Shown piece after piece: positions 1 to 27,133 of a stretch of 64,000 nt of DNA. How positions within the stretch are numbered: position 1 is the stretch's first letter; every line of letters starts with the position of its first letter. The position numbers and the translations under genes are program-made. The DNA lies in assembly GCA_963930775.1 (NCBI GenBank), contig OZ005703.1, forward strand, positions 124,001 through 188,000, given 5' to 3'. This DNA is from Cliona cf. orientalis. Its lineage: Eukaryota; Porifera; Demospongiae; Clionaida; Clionaidae. A model generated the notes under the pieces. The model was not told the DNA's origin. It searched no databases and saw only the letters and a list, made by a program, of their open reading frames with translations.

Positions 1-179
1 TCGAAGGCCACGCCCAGCGCGTAACGTGATGCGATCACGACCTCCAACACGTGCGTTCGTTCAGATCAGAGAAACTAGAACTGTACTTGTTCAACGTTCT
101 GCTCTCTGTCGCTCTCCACTGACGTTGAAGTCAAGAGACATCTCTTCTCTGCTCAAACGTCAAACTAATTTCTACAGCT
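1..179 (+). promoter_or_regulatory. 5' flank and UTR of Vasa gene
   Basis: This is the non-coding sequence before the Vasa start codon at 180. No clear TATA box is visible. The window starts inside it, so the promoter may be incomplete. Confidence 0.4.
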
Positions 180-4186
<4,007 letters not shown>

Positions 4187-4567
4187 AAAATGGCATCTCT
4201 CACAAACTTCTAAATGACTTGAGTCTCAAAGATTAAAACAAAAACACTGCCAGTTTAATATTAAGCATAAAATTTACTGATCAGCTGTTATGCGTAATAA
4301 TCCGTGTCCACTGCTTGTCGTTTCGAAGGCTGCAGTGTTCACTTGAGTTAGCCGGCCACTATTATTACCCACAAAAGTATTTAAGACGTGGTCCACATGA
4401 TTTCAACTATCATTAGCCGTTCCTCTGTGCAATTTTGTCGCATTCTGTTCTATCATTATAATTATTATTATGACATTGTGGTGATTGTATTGTTTCGTGT
4501 TGGTATGCACTATTGCATATTCGCACTATGCCATAATTTATTCTGAAAATTTTTGATCATGTGATAA
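4187..4567. other. Convergent 3' intergenic spacer
   Basis: AT-rich spacer between the stops of Vasa (+) and the threonine ammonia-lyase (-). It should hold both 3' UTRs. No ORF or structured element was recognised. Confidence 0.5.
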
Positions 4568-7500
4568 TCATGTGACTGATAGTCTGGATGTGGACGTACA
4601 TCGTCTCTCGCCCCAGGTCACCAGTCTGTTCCCATACTCCTCCTTCAGGGCTCTGTACAGTTTAGTGTTGTGCTCGCGATCCCTCATCTCCACGACACAA
4701 TCGATCTAATTAACAGAAAATGAAAGAAAAATCATACATACCACCTCTAGCTAATATTATAAACGACTTGCCTCAACTTCAAAGATGCTTCCATTCAGCC
4801 ATGTCCTCTCATGCTCAATGTCCTTCACACTGCACAATGGAAAGATTATCACAGCCAAACATTTAGTTCATGATCATGTGAGTTGGGCCAAATTTTATGC
4901 ATATCTGGATCGATTGATCTCACCTTGCGTTCTGTTCGTAGAGGAATTTAGTGAGTGTGGCAACACTGCCTGCCCTGTCCTTGAGTCTGACGGTGAAGCG
5001 AGCTAGACGACCGTCTGCCGCTAAACCTCGCTCCAGACAGCGCCCGAGAACTGTTGTGTCAATATTCCCACCACACAGTACTACCACGACACTGGGAGAG
5101 TGCAAGCAGGGTTAAGGGTAATGTTGGTAAAGTTGGTAAAATCGGTAAAATTAGTAATGTTGGTACCGTAGGCGACGGCAGCATCAGGGGTAATGTTGGT
5201 AAAGTTGGTAAAATTGGTAAAAATTTAATTAGTAATTTTGGTGCTGTTGGTAAAATTGGTAAAATTAGTAATTTTGGTGCCGTAGGCGACGGCAGCATCA
5301 AGGGGTCATTTAATAATGCTACTATTCTACTACCGTATAAGCAAAATTAACATTAAGGGGTCACTTAAAAAATCTTCAAAAAAAATCTCACTTTTTCTCC
5401 TTGAGTTTGCTGTCCAGCTGGCCGGAGAGGCAGGCCGCCAGTCCCGTGGCACCAGCTCCCTCGACAACACTCTTCTCTATCTCTACCAGCCTGAGGATGG
5501 CCAGGGCGATGTCATCCTCGCTCACAACACACACCTCATCAACACAGGAACGAGCCGTCGCAAATGCATTACCACCAACCTTTTGGGGGGGGGGGGGGGG
5601 GGGGGGGGGATAAAGTAATTTGCATAAAAATTAACAGCTAGGGCATTAGAATTAATTTGAACCTTGGTTATCAACAATGCATGTATGCCCATGCATGTAG
5701 GATCTTCTTTTCATGCATGATGCAGATGGTTCTTTACATTAATTTTGAATATTGACTGACCTTGGGTACAGCGAGTCCATCGGCCAAGCTTGGCTGTACA
5801 TCAGTGTAGACAGGCTTGCCAGCCTTCATCGCAGCAGAGAAACTAGGACACATCTCCGACTCTGCTGCCTGTGACATGCGATATGAATAGTTTAGAATTG
5901 TCACTACCTTAGGGCTACGATTATTTATGGGTACAAATCTTAGCGGATTTTGGAAATAGTGCGTTTAGTGGGTACTCATTATTTTAGCAATTTTACAAAA
6001 TTAACATTCTCGAAAAATGTTGAAAATTTTAATATTCGCAGATACAAATATTAGCGAAAATCGGGCAAATCGCTAATTTTGCACCTGCAAACATAAGTGT
6101 ACTAAAGGTAATGTATGCGTGCATCTGTCGTCAGTGAGCAGGGAGTAACATGATAGTAACTCGAACATAAAAACTGTAATTACTATACATCTTTGATCTC
6201 TTGGCTAAGCACCTGGCTCATGCTACAGATACAGCTGCATATATTCACTATACACATGAGGTTCTTACAATGACGGTGACTTCTGGTGCTAGATGTTTGA
6301 AGGTGGTGGCCATTCCTGCGAGCAGCCCCCCTCCCCCCACTGGGATCACCACGGCATCGATCCTCTCCCCCAGTTTGTCCATCTGCTCGATAATCTCCAG
6401 CGCTGTTGTGCCTTGGCCTGCCAGAATCTCTGGATCATCATACCTAAAACAGTAACACTCTCCTCAAATCTGAACAGCGTAATTACCAGCCCATTCCTAT
6501 AATGAGCTCTTAACCATGCAGATCTGAGAGAATGAGGCTTTGATGGCAGGGGCAGGGGGTAGGGGCAAGCTACTATAAATTAAAGAGGGCTCAGAAGCAA
6601 AGTGGGCTAACCCCGTACTAAATGTGGGGAATTGTCTAAAAAGCTCAAAAATGAACTAAAAAACCATACATTGTACTCTCCCAAGTTGCCAAAGTTTTCA
6701 AAAAATTGAATTTTCCATAGCTCATTTTAAACATGTTTTCAAGATTCGGGGGGCTAAGTCAACATTTGTGGGTTAGCTCACTTTGCTTCTGAGCCCTTCT
6801 ATAATTAATCTGTAAAAAATTACTTATATACATACATACAAAGCACAGTTTTTCTTACCCATTGATGTACTTGAGCTTGTTGGCCTCTGCCAGGTTCATG
6901 GCGTGCTGCTTGGCCTCTGCCAGGTTGTCTCCGTGCTGATCAACTCTAGCACCATAACGAAGACACTGAGACACCTGAACACAAAGATATCTAATTGAAA
7001 AGTATACACTGAGATTATGGTAATATATATACATACATCAATTTTTTCAAATCTAGTCATGTGATAGTTCTATTCACAAATTTTAATCATGGTACACACT
7101 CTCTGAATGCCCCTTAATGGTAGTGCCTTAATTACCTTCATAATGGGAGCGGTTACCGGGGTAACGACGGTGCACTCCACACTGAGCATGTGACAGTGGT
7201 AGGCCAGTGCCAACGCATGATTTCCTGCTGACGCGGCAATCACTCCACGCTTCCGCTGTTCCTGAAAACCACATCAAAGAAGAATGCATGTAATGTATCC
7301 ATATACATATCAAAGGAAGTAGTACAATAGATAACGATGCGCCACAGTCATTATGTCATTAGGTTGCTATAGAGAGGGAGGGGGGTTGTGGTATGAAGAT
7401 TGCATAATCTGGTTTTACAGGAACAGCTAGATGGGCTCCAGTCAACATGCCCAGAGGATGTGAGATAACAATCCTTCTCTGCATCTGAATGGCTCTCTCA

Positions 7501-8173
7501 AAAGCAACCAAGATGGCTGAAAGACTACAAGCTGACTTCAAATTCACTCCCCTCCCTCTCTGATTTGTACTTACTGCTGATAGTTGGTCTAGTGCATTGC
7601 GAGCTCCACGTTCTTTAAAGCTATGGAAAGAGAGGGGGAGAGAGATAAAAATGAATATTATCGATAAGCTGATGCAATGGATCACATGAAATGTTCGGTG
7701 GTGCCAACGATTTGGTAACATAATTATCGTTATTATCAAACTCTGGGACAGTACCCAGCAGTAATGAAGGTGCAGCCGTATGCATGTACCTACCTTCCAG
7801 TGGGCAACTTGAACTCTTTCTTGAAGAAAATATTCATGTTCATCATTTCTGACATTATTCTGGATCTCTGCCATCACAGAACCGTTAATAAAAAATTACT
7901 ATAATAATAATTATTATTATAGAATCAAGTATAGGTAAGCTTATGATTCAAGGCACTGAACCGCTAGCTAGCTAAGCATTCACCACACAGAGCACCCTTT
8001 ACCTCCAGCGGCGTCTCCTTGACTCCCTTCCTGATCCTGTACGCGGCAGCTGTGACATCGTGGTATTGAATCGCTGGCTTACTGTAATCCTCAGAGGTCG
8101 TGTCGGCGGCCGGTGGGGAGACAGTGGCATTACTAGCCGGCGAATGGCGACGAGTTGTAGAAGACGACTTCAT
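4568..8173 (-). CDS. Threonine/serine ammonia-lyase (PLP fold type II) with C-terminal ACT-like region, 455 aa
   Basis: Predicted to deaminate L-threonine (and serine) to the 2-oxo acid plus ammonia in the cytosol. Eleven exons, in transcript order: 8173-8003, 7867-7794, 7620-7575, 7261-7136, 6974-6859, 6443-6269, 5868-5761, 5579-5392, 5091-4924, 4829-4772, 4705-4568. The PLP lysine is in SFKERGA (about Lys84). SAGNHALALAYH is the phosphate/substrate loop region, and VGGGGLLAG is the Gly loop that binds PLP phosphate. After FSAAMKAGK, VGGNAFATA and VEGAGATGLA, residues about 335-455 (LARFTVRLKDRAGSVATLTKFL) resemble the ACT regulatory region of IlvA/TdcB-like enzymes. The last intron has a GC donor (GAG/GCAAGT). 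The exon 8 acceptor is AAG after a run of 25 C. Intron 8 contains a minisatellite. Serine racemase is less likely because of the C-terminal extension. Confidence 0.92.
5106..5300. repeat. Minisatellite locus 1 (GGTAAAATTAGTAA family)
   Basis: Several imperfect units built from GGTAAAATTGGT-type 9-12-bp blocks and a GGCGACGGCAGC block. It lies in the last-but-two intron of the ammonia-lyase gene. The same family recurs at 14.5-15.2 kb and 25.1-25.9 kb. Confidence 0.85.
5585..5609. repeat. Poly-G tract of 25 nt
   Basis: An uninterrupted G run. On the coding (-) strand it is a C run that serves as the polypyrimidine tract directly before the exon 8 acceptor of the ammonia-lyase gene. Its length may vary or be mis-assembled. 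Confidence 0.85.
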
Positions 8174-8344
8174 TTCTAGCTTCTTTATCGTTGTTGCGGA
8201 ATGGATAGCAACGCAAACGCGATCACATCACGTATGGAGACGACCCCTTACCTACCAATATAAATTATTATTTGACGACCCCTTACCATAAAAGATACCA
8301 TGATTACAAAAAAAAATCCAGCTAAAATGTTCTGATGCGTTCTA

Positions 8345-11236
8345 TTAGCTCTTCCTAGCCTTCTTGCTGACAGACGAGTCCAATGTAGCCAATCTTCGCT
8401 TTCTCTGTAACAAATGAGCCAATATAATAATAATATTATTACTTTCAATAATATACTCACCCCAGCCCCTCCAGCTGATGAAACTACATCAATAATCTGA
8501 AGACCAGAGGCCAATGGCTGAGAGAGAGAGAGAGAAAGATATAATAAAATTATTTGATGAGATTACAGTAGCTTACTCTCTTGGGTGTGTGTGGAACTAG
8601 GTCGGGTAGGGCGATGGCCGACTGCTGTGAGGGGGAGAGAGCCTCGTAGCGATGTTTCAGCGACTGAAGCTCAAATTCGCACACATCACAGGCAGACTTG
8701 AGGTCAAGAAGAAGCAAAATGTCATTCCTGTAAAACAGAAGATAAATTTTCTTCAAAGCATTATCACACAGAGACTGGCTTTACCTGAGATCGTTAAATT
8801 GAACACATATCTGTTCAGTTGGCATCGGCCGAAGAGCTGTATATACAATATTACGTAATCATTACATCATTGTGGATGGGATCATTGGGGACTTACGGAC
8901 ACCTAGCTCATCCAATAGCTGTTCAATGGTCTTGGCCTTCTTCTGACCAAGGGTCATCGGAGTCTTCAGCTGAAAAAAAAAAGCAATCATTCATTCATTG
9001 TTTTTGACACTATACAGCTGATGTGGTCTCATCCTGGGCTATATTGTCTTTTCAACACATGCAAGAAAAATATGAGCAGAATTTGGGGGGGGGGGGGGGG
9101 GGGGGGGGGGGAGGCAGAGATGTTTGCTTATCCATCAGTACTCTGGGAAAGGATGTATTGTTATAATTTTGTTATCTCTACCTTGCTGCTTCGGAGCGAG
9201 ACTCCACTGGACTTGTCATATGACTTGAAGACAACCGTTCCTTCACCCTTAGAGTGGCCGGGGGCACCGCCACCCTTCAGCTTCTTCGACGAACTAGGAC
9301 CACTCTTCTTTGAAGGATTCTTACGACTGCTACAGTGAAGAGAGAGACCGAGTGAGAGATGGAAGGACGGATAAATACTATATATCCACTACCTTTCTGT
9401 GTTCTGCTCAGCAGCTGAGATGAGCTTCTGGAGATCTTGCTGCTTTCTCTCTCTCTCCTTCTTTCTCAGTTCTATCTTCCTCAGCTCAGCAACCAGCACC
9501 TACAACACACAGACATAGACAAGAATAAATACATGTACATACTGGGCACAGTGACAAGAGTGAGACGGCTGCTCACCTCTTCTTGAGAAACCTGCTCAGC
9601 GGTTCTGTGAAGGAAAGAGTCAAAATTTTAATTAGACTGCTATTTCAAGCATAAATTGAAGTTTCTTTTTCTCAAGCAACATCACAGAAAGCTTTCTGCT
9701 CAAATATCCCTCACCACCCCCCCTCTCCCGGGGTACACACAAGCCTTTTTCTCACAGATAATTTTCCTTCACAATCAGCCTGTATATAACTTTTTCATAC
9801 CTGTTGAGTAGTTTCTCCAGCTGCATCTTTCTCCTACACTCGTGTGGGGCATCGTAGGCTATGAGCTGGCTGTCCTCGATGTTTGGATCATGAGCTCGAG
9901 AGAGGCGGTTGCAAACACTGTAGTAGCGCTCCTTCAGTGCCTCCACGGAGCGTTTCTGTAAATAAAGAAAATTATCAAAAATTCAAAATTTTGATACATA
10001 GATTTCTGCCAAAAATTGAAATACACTGTAGGTTATACCAGGTACATCCATAACATAAATAAAAAATTTTTTGTTATTTCTTTCACCTGGAATTTATTGC
10101 TGTCAAATCTGTCATGGATGACGATGAATCGGAGGTCAAAGGTCTTCGCCAGGTCCATGAGATGGTCTGTCTCCTCTTTGGTCCACGTCGGCTCAACTAG
10201 CAGCTTCTAAGGGGTTAAAGCAAAAACTAATAACAGGACGCTTTCTGAGGGGTTAAAGTGAAAAAAACAGTTGCAATAATGAAATAGGGGACGACCTTTA
10301 CCAGGTTATTTTAGCCCTCCCCTACCTCCTCTCCCTCCCTCTCTCTCCCTCTCTTTCTCTCTCTCTCCTCACCTCATACTCTTCCTTGGTGTAGGTCGGT
10401 ACGTCGACTGATTTGTTGAACCTGGAGTAGGGATAAGTCTGGCCCTCATCAGCTACTCTACGCCAGTGAGACAGAACTAAACCATCCTGCAACGAAAAAA
10501 AATTCAAAAATTAAACAATAAATGGCCCTATGCGTATCTATTGGATATGGAGGCTAAGAAGCTGATATCCATAGCCTCATTCATACAATTGCATGAAATT
10601 TCAAAAAGTAGGTGCCAAAAGTGCCATTAGACAGCTGTTTTTGGCCTAATAATATTTCTCGCCAGCACTAGATGATGTATACTCTGATAATAGATCTATA
10701 GTACTCCACATACTGTTCTGGCCTCGTTGGTAAAATTCATCCATTTCCAAGGTCGTACATGTTTCCTTCCGAGGCGAGCCTTTGGTTGTCGGTAGCCACT
10801 GCCGATGTCCGTGGGGATGAGGGAGGGGGAGGAGGGACGATCCTTGTTGTCCGAGTACAGGAGAGCATACACCTCTCGGTTCATTCCAGTCGGTCGACGA
10901 CCAACACCGCCACCTGACGATTCTGACTTCTTCAACTTCTAAACAACATAAAGTATCACAGTTCACAAAATTCAAAGACAATCTAATCTTTCTTTTTTTT
11001 ATACATACCCCTCTCAACCATAACAAAACTACTCAAGGCAGAACCACTTCCAATACATGTGCATGTATATACGCACATGTGCTTATTATTTAAATTTGTA
11101 TCATAGAATGCGAGACCTTGAAAGGGTTCATGATGCTCTCTTTGGTGGGTTTAGCAGCGGCGTCCGCCAGTTGGCCGGACCTCCCCTGATCCCCCGCTCC
11201 AATATCAAGGATATCACGAACGTCGCTCGTCGCCAT
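8345..11236 (-). CDS. DMAP1: DNMT1-associated protein 1 (DMAP1), 469 aa, 13 exons
   Basis: Nuclear subunit of the NuA4/TIP60 and SRCAP chromatin complexes. Exons in transcript order: 11236-11117, 10938-10714, 10486-10373, 10206-10087, 9955-9801, 9604-9577, 9499-9393, 9329-9182, 8969-8897, 8836-8785, 8727-8577, 8517-8461, 8404-8345. The start MATSDVRDILDIG matches DMAP1. REVYALLYSD, the SANT-like stretch VRPWKWMNFTN..HWRRVADEG..YPYSRFNKSVDVP, and TKEETDHLMDLAKTFDLRFIVIHDRFD follow, then KRSVEALKERYY. A basic coiled segment (ELRKIELRKKERERKQQDLQKL) precedes the conserved C-terminal region (ELGVPLRPMPTEQICVQF..ACDVCEFELQSLKHR). The length agrees with vertebrate DMAP1 (about 467). It is divergent with HDAC3; 394 bp separate the two start codons. 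Confidence 0.95.
9085..9111. repeat. Poly-G tract, about 27 nt
   Basis: Homopolymer in a DMAP1 intron, between exons 8 (9182-9329) and 9 (8897-8969). No other function is visible. Confidence 0.8.
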
Positions 11237-11630
11237 CTTCCTCAAAAGCTTGGAGATCCAGCTTTTTAGCTGCAAAATGTATGGTGCGCTCTAATAGAAA
11301 TTCCAACCTCTGTTGCATCGCGTATCGATGGGTGTGGTTTTTCATTGGCGTGCGTGACGTCACCTGAATTGAATCTTTGACAACTCGTCTTTTTACTGGT
11401 GAGTATAAAGCTCCTTTATTGCATGAATCCGTATTCTTTTTTTGAATTAAAATAGCGATATTTCAGTAATGAGGCCATGTACACTATTTTACAGCTATAG
11501 ATTGTGAAAATGTATTATGTAATTTTTTCTCCCTCCCCCCACCTTCCCCCCTTCCCCCCTTCCCCCCTGCCTTCCCCCCTGTCATCATCTGCTATAGCAT
11601 TTTGCCAGCTCGTGGGAAAGAGTGTTCAGA
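11237..11630. promoter_or_regulatory. Shared divergent promoter of DMAP1 and HDAC3
   Basis: 394 bp between opposing start codons of two chromatin genes. A GTGAGT donor near 11400 and a TAG acceptor near 11599, with a C/T-rich tract between, suggest a 5' UTR intron in HDAC3. No TATA box is evident. Confidence 0.55.
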
Positions 11631-14307
<2,677 letters not shown>

Positions 14308-14529
14308 CTCCATTATTAAATTTTTCTTTTTGTGTTTATTTTCTCCTGTTAGTACTCTTTTGTGTTAATTAATGTTGTCATGGCAACACAGTCTCACCCT
14401 TTATGTGCCACACACTCACGTTATCTATTTATTATAGGACACACTATATACTTTACAAACAGTTTTGTGCCGTCATTGGAACCAATTAATGACAATTACT
14501 ATACTATATAACGAGAAATATTTTTTGAC

Positions 14530-15220
14530 ACCGTAAAAATTAATAATGGTAAAATTAGTAATTTTGGTGAGCTGTAGGTGACGGCAGCGACAAGGTAAAA
14601 TTGGTAAAATTAGTAATTATGGTGCTTTAGGTGACGGCAGCGAAAAGGGTAATGTTGGTAAAATCGGTAAAATTAGCAATTTTGGTGAACTGTAAGCGAC
14701 GGCAGTGACAAGGTAAAATTGGTAAAGTTGGTAAAATTAGTAATTTTAGGGGTTGTAGGTGACGGCAGCGACAAGGTAAAATCAGTAAAATTGGTAAAGT
14801 TGGTAAAATTAGTAATTTTGGTGAACTGTAGGTGACGGCAGTGACAAGGTAAAATTGGTAAATTAGTAATTTTGGTGCTACAGGCAACGGCAGCAATAAG
14901 GGTAATCTTGGTGAAATTAGTAATTTTGGTGAACTGTAGGTGATGAAAGTGACAAGGTAAATTGGTAAAATTAGTAATGTTTGTGCTGTAGGTGACGGCA
15001 GCAACAAGGTAAAATTGGTATAATTAGTAATTTTGGTGAACTTTTCGCGACAGCAGTGACAAGGTAAAATTGGTAAAATTAGTAATTTTGGTGAGCTGTA
15101 GGCGACGGCAGCGACAAGGTAAAATTGATAAAAATTATTTTGGTGAGCTGTAGGTGACGGCAGCGACAAGGGTAATGTTGGTAAAATTGGTAAATGTGAA
15201 CTGTAGGTGACGGCAGCGGA
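14530..15220. repeat. Minisatellite locus 2, intergenic
   Basis: About 0.7 kb of tandem units in the same orientation as locus 1. Each has GGTAAAATTGGTAAAATTAG-type blocks and a conserved TAGGTGACGGCAGCGACAAG-type core. Units differ in how many 9-10-bp blocks they contain. Confidence 0.9.
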
Positions 15221-15282
15221 TAATGGAAGGAAAAAAAATCCACCACACTCAAGTCAAAATTATAATATTATGCAAAAAAGAA

Positions 15283-15400
15283 CAAAAATAGTCCCAATCA
15301 TCCCTCCCCCCGGGCCGAGGTGCCGCAGCTTCGGTGATCCGTTTGGGAGTGACCCTGCGGACATTACCGCAGCTGGCATACTTCCAGGGATATTAGTCGT
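15283..15400. repeat. Dispersed repeat copy 1 (GTCCCAATCATCCCTCCCCC)
   Basis: About 115 bp that begins after an A-rich run and continues through CCGGGCCGAGGTGCCGCAGC, TGATCCGTTTGGGAGTGAC and a CCAGGGAT end. Two more copies follow at 15.73 and 16.23 kb. Confidence 0.8.
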
Positions 15401-15731
15401 GATTGCGTTGGGACGGCCAAGGTTATGATATCATCATCGACCAATGGAATGACTGGATTAGATGGAGGAGGAGGTAGCAACATGAATGGCGGCAGTTATG
15501 CTGGGAGCTCTAGCCCTCGGACTAGTCCAGTCGAACGTGATGTAATCACTAATAATTCATCCTGACTTGCTTTGTTACTATCAGACAATTTTTATCATTA
15601 TTGTAATTCTGTCATATAATAATAATATTATTATATCGGATTTTCTTCGTAAAGTCTGAAAAATTAATACGATATCTATTATGCAAAGAATAGTTGTTAA
15701 TTCTAATAATTAATTCTTGTAATGAAAGAAA

Positions 15732-15960
15732 AAAATAGTCCCAATCATCCCTCCCCCCGGGCCGAGTCGCCGCAGCTTCGGTGATCCGTTTGGGAGTGAC
15801 ACTGCAGACATTACTACAGGCATGCTTCGATCCAGGGATGGGGGGTATTCGGATTCCTGACCTATATTACCCTACAATACCTTACAATGCCTTAAAATAC
15901 CTTATAATACCTACAATACCTACATTACCCTACAGTTGTAACAAATACTGTGATCCGATT
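15732..15960. repeat. Dispersed repeat copy 2 plus TACAATACCT tract
   Basis: The second copy of the 115-bp repeat. It is followed by GGGGGGTATTC and a tract of degenerate ACCTTACAATGCC-type units (about 15855-15940). A similar tract recurs at 16035-16110 beside a repeated CTGTGATCCGATTGGTCA. Confidence 0.75.
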
Positions 15961-16224
15961 GGTCACTCAGAGGCCCGAGGCTGTAGCATCCTGAGCAAAG
16001 CAAAGTAAAATAGTGGACCTCCAACTGACCAATCAGATTCCTGACCTACATTATCCTACAATACCTTACAATGCCTTAAAGTACCTTACAATACCTACAT
16101 TACCCTATAATATACAAATACTGTGATCCGATTGGTCAGTTTGTACTGCTGCAGCTGGCATGCACACTGTACTATCTATATAATTATACGTAATTTCGAC
16201 AAGACAACAAAAAAAAAAAAAAAA

Positions 16225-16460
16225 ATTCAAAAAATAGTCCCAATCATCCCTCCCCCCGGGCCGGGGTGCCGCAGCTCCGGTGATCCGTTTGGGAGTGACA
16301 CTGCGGACATTACCGCAATTGGCCATACTTCCAGGGATGGGGGGTATTCAAGGGAGGAACCTGGGCGACCCCTAAGCCATATATGCCCAGGACCATGTGC
16401 AGTTTTCAGCTGCAGGTGCCAGAGGGGATACCCCTGACACCGTCTAGCCCCGTTATCGAT
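16225..16460. repeat. Dispersed repeat copy 3, extended
   Basis: The third and longest copy. It follows an A run of about 17 nt and extends past GGGGGGTATTC into CCTGGGCGACCCC and beyond. No transposase or reverse transcriptase frame is visible, so the class is unknown. Confidence 0.75.
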
Positions 16461-17172
16461 AGTACCTCCCAGAAAATGCTATTTATTGAGCTGGGACAGG
16501 GGGTAGCAAAACGCGTATGGTTTTCACGTTGGAATGTACAGACCGTGACGTAATTAATTAAAAGCTATGAATATCATTAATTCTATACCGCGGCGCGCGC
16601 CAAGGTGTATCTCAGCAACGGAAAGAGCTATGGAGCTAGAACAAAAACCAAAATGTAGCTTTTGAGCAGATGAAAGCAGCTACCATGGTCCTGAACGTGT
16701 TAGACTATCCCATAGTATACATATTCAAAGCATGGATGTCCCAATAATAATATTCAGAAACAGTCAAAATTAATAGTTATGGAGCTGGAACGAAGACCAA
16801 AATGTAGCTCGTATTAAATCAACGAATATATTTTTCAGACGATCAGTGTCCTTATCTGGATTGAGGCATTACTGTGAATAACTCATGCACTATTACATCA
16901 ACCATACTTGTAATCATTAAATCCTTATCTTGGTAGATTATGGAGCTGGAATAAAAATTACTCATAAGCAGGTGAAAGCCATTATCACAGTCTGCTGATA
17001 GCTAGCTTATAATTATTATAATATCATTAACTATTGACATGCATTGGCTTGTAGAAATTTTCTAGTCACATGATGATCCTAGAGTGTCACATGACTAGCT
17101 ATAATATTATAACTATGACATCATAGGAGTGGGAGGGGTATGGCGAAAGTGTGGATAGATAAGATAGTTTTG
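16461..17172. other. Non-coding spacer with a degenerate triple motif
   Basis: No gene is seen. The motif TATGGAGCTRGAAYRAARAC occurs near 16628 and 16779 and, more degenerate, near 16936, twice followed by CAAAATGTAGCT. This is probably old repeat sequence. Confidence 0.5.
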
Positions 17173-20509
<3,337 letters not shown>

Positions 20510-20793
20510 CACCACGGCCCCCTCCTAGATTCTCTGATCGATAGATCTACGGTTGATCCCAGCTTTGCCACGCGCGCTAATTACTGTATGACGTAATGTT
20601 AAAAATCGAAATCGGCGCTGCGCCCCACGCGCAATAATAGGATCTAGGATGTGGCCGCACGCATTAAATGAGGATGTGGGTTACTTGTTTGCAGTGTGCA
20701 ATACATAGTCTATAGTTCTAGTGGACGCCTAGCCGGTCTGAGCTGATATCCTTGCTCTATCGTCGGCTGTCGCTGGTGCGAGCGTGCGCGGTG
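20510..20793. promoter_or_regulatory. Divergent promoter of MNK and DEP-PH-GPX genes
   Basis: 284 bp between opposing start codons. It is locally GC-rich with several CpG (GCGCTGCGCCCCACGCGC near 20610). No TATA box was recognised. Confidence 0.5.
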
Positions 20794-26609
<5,816 letters not shown>

Positions 26610-26771
26610 TGCAACGCCCATCACCACTTTTAGAATTTTTTTATATTCTTGTGCCTAATCCTGTCACCTCGATCCGTTCTCTTGTATAGTTTCGTGTCTA
26701 TATTTGATGGTATATCCAGCTGCAACTAATTATCTATTATCACTAAGGTGAGTCGCACTAGCCAACCCAAG

Positions 26772-26853
26772 GTGTGTGTTACTATTGAAGGCATTTCCAT
26801 AAACCACTCTTTGTCTGTGGATGGAATTGCCCGATCTTTCTCTATAACCACAC
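26772..26853 (+). promoter_or_regulatory. Type II SECIS element of the GPX selenoprotein
   Basis: Found by reading the 3' flank, starting 163 nt after the stop. Helix I pairs GTGTGTGTTA (26772-26781) with TAACCACAC (26845-26853), with one bulge. The quartet is TGAA (26786-26789) against CGAT (26832-26835), giving the U.U, G.A, A.G pairs. Helix II pairs 26790-26800 with 26821-26831 (11 positions, one T.T). An unpaired AAA lies at 26801-26803, then the mini-helix CCAC/GTGG (26804-26807 with 26817-26820), as in form 2 SECIS. There are 12 nt from TGA to AAA, the usual spacing. The base before TGA is T rather than the usual A or G. Confidence 0.85.
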
Positions 26854-27133
26854 TCCACTGTTGGATGCACTCACCCTCCTCTCTCTGTCTTTATTGGCAT
26901 CACTACCTATTTTTAGAATGTTCACTCATGTTAATATCATCATTGTCCATCAGCTCATGCAATAATGTATGTATTGACATCACTTATCGTTATGATGACA
27001 GTGCCAACTAATGAAAAATGATAATACAAATGTTACAGTAAGAGTATGGGTCGAAGCAAGGTAACTCGGGTAATTAGGTTTGTAAAAAAAATTAATGATT
27101 TAAGTGATTATACGCAGCTAGGGGCATCGATCA
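26854..27133. other. Convergent 3' spacer after SECIS
   Basis: The rest of the GPX 3' UTR and the flank of the minus-strand gene ending at 27134. No gene is seen. Confidence 0.4.

Noticed and set aside
15425..15565. 46-codon frame rich in Gly and Ser after an ATG
   Set aside because: Low complexity, between repeats, with no donor leading to a further exon. It could be a remnant first exon but is not supportable.
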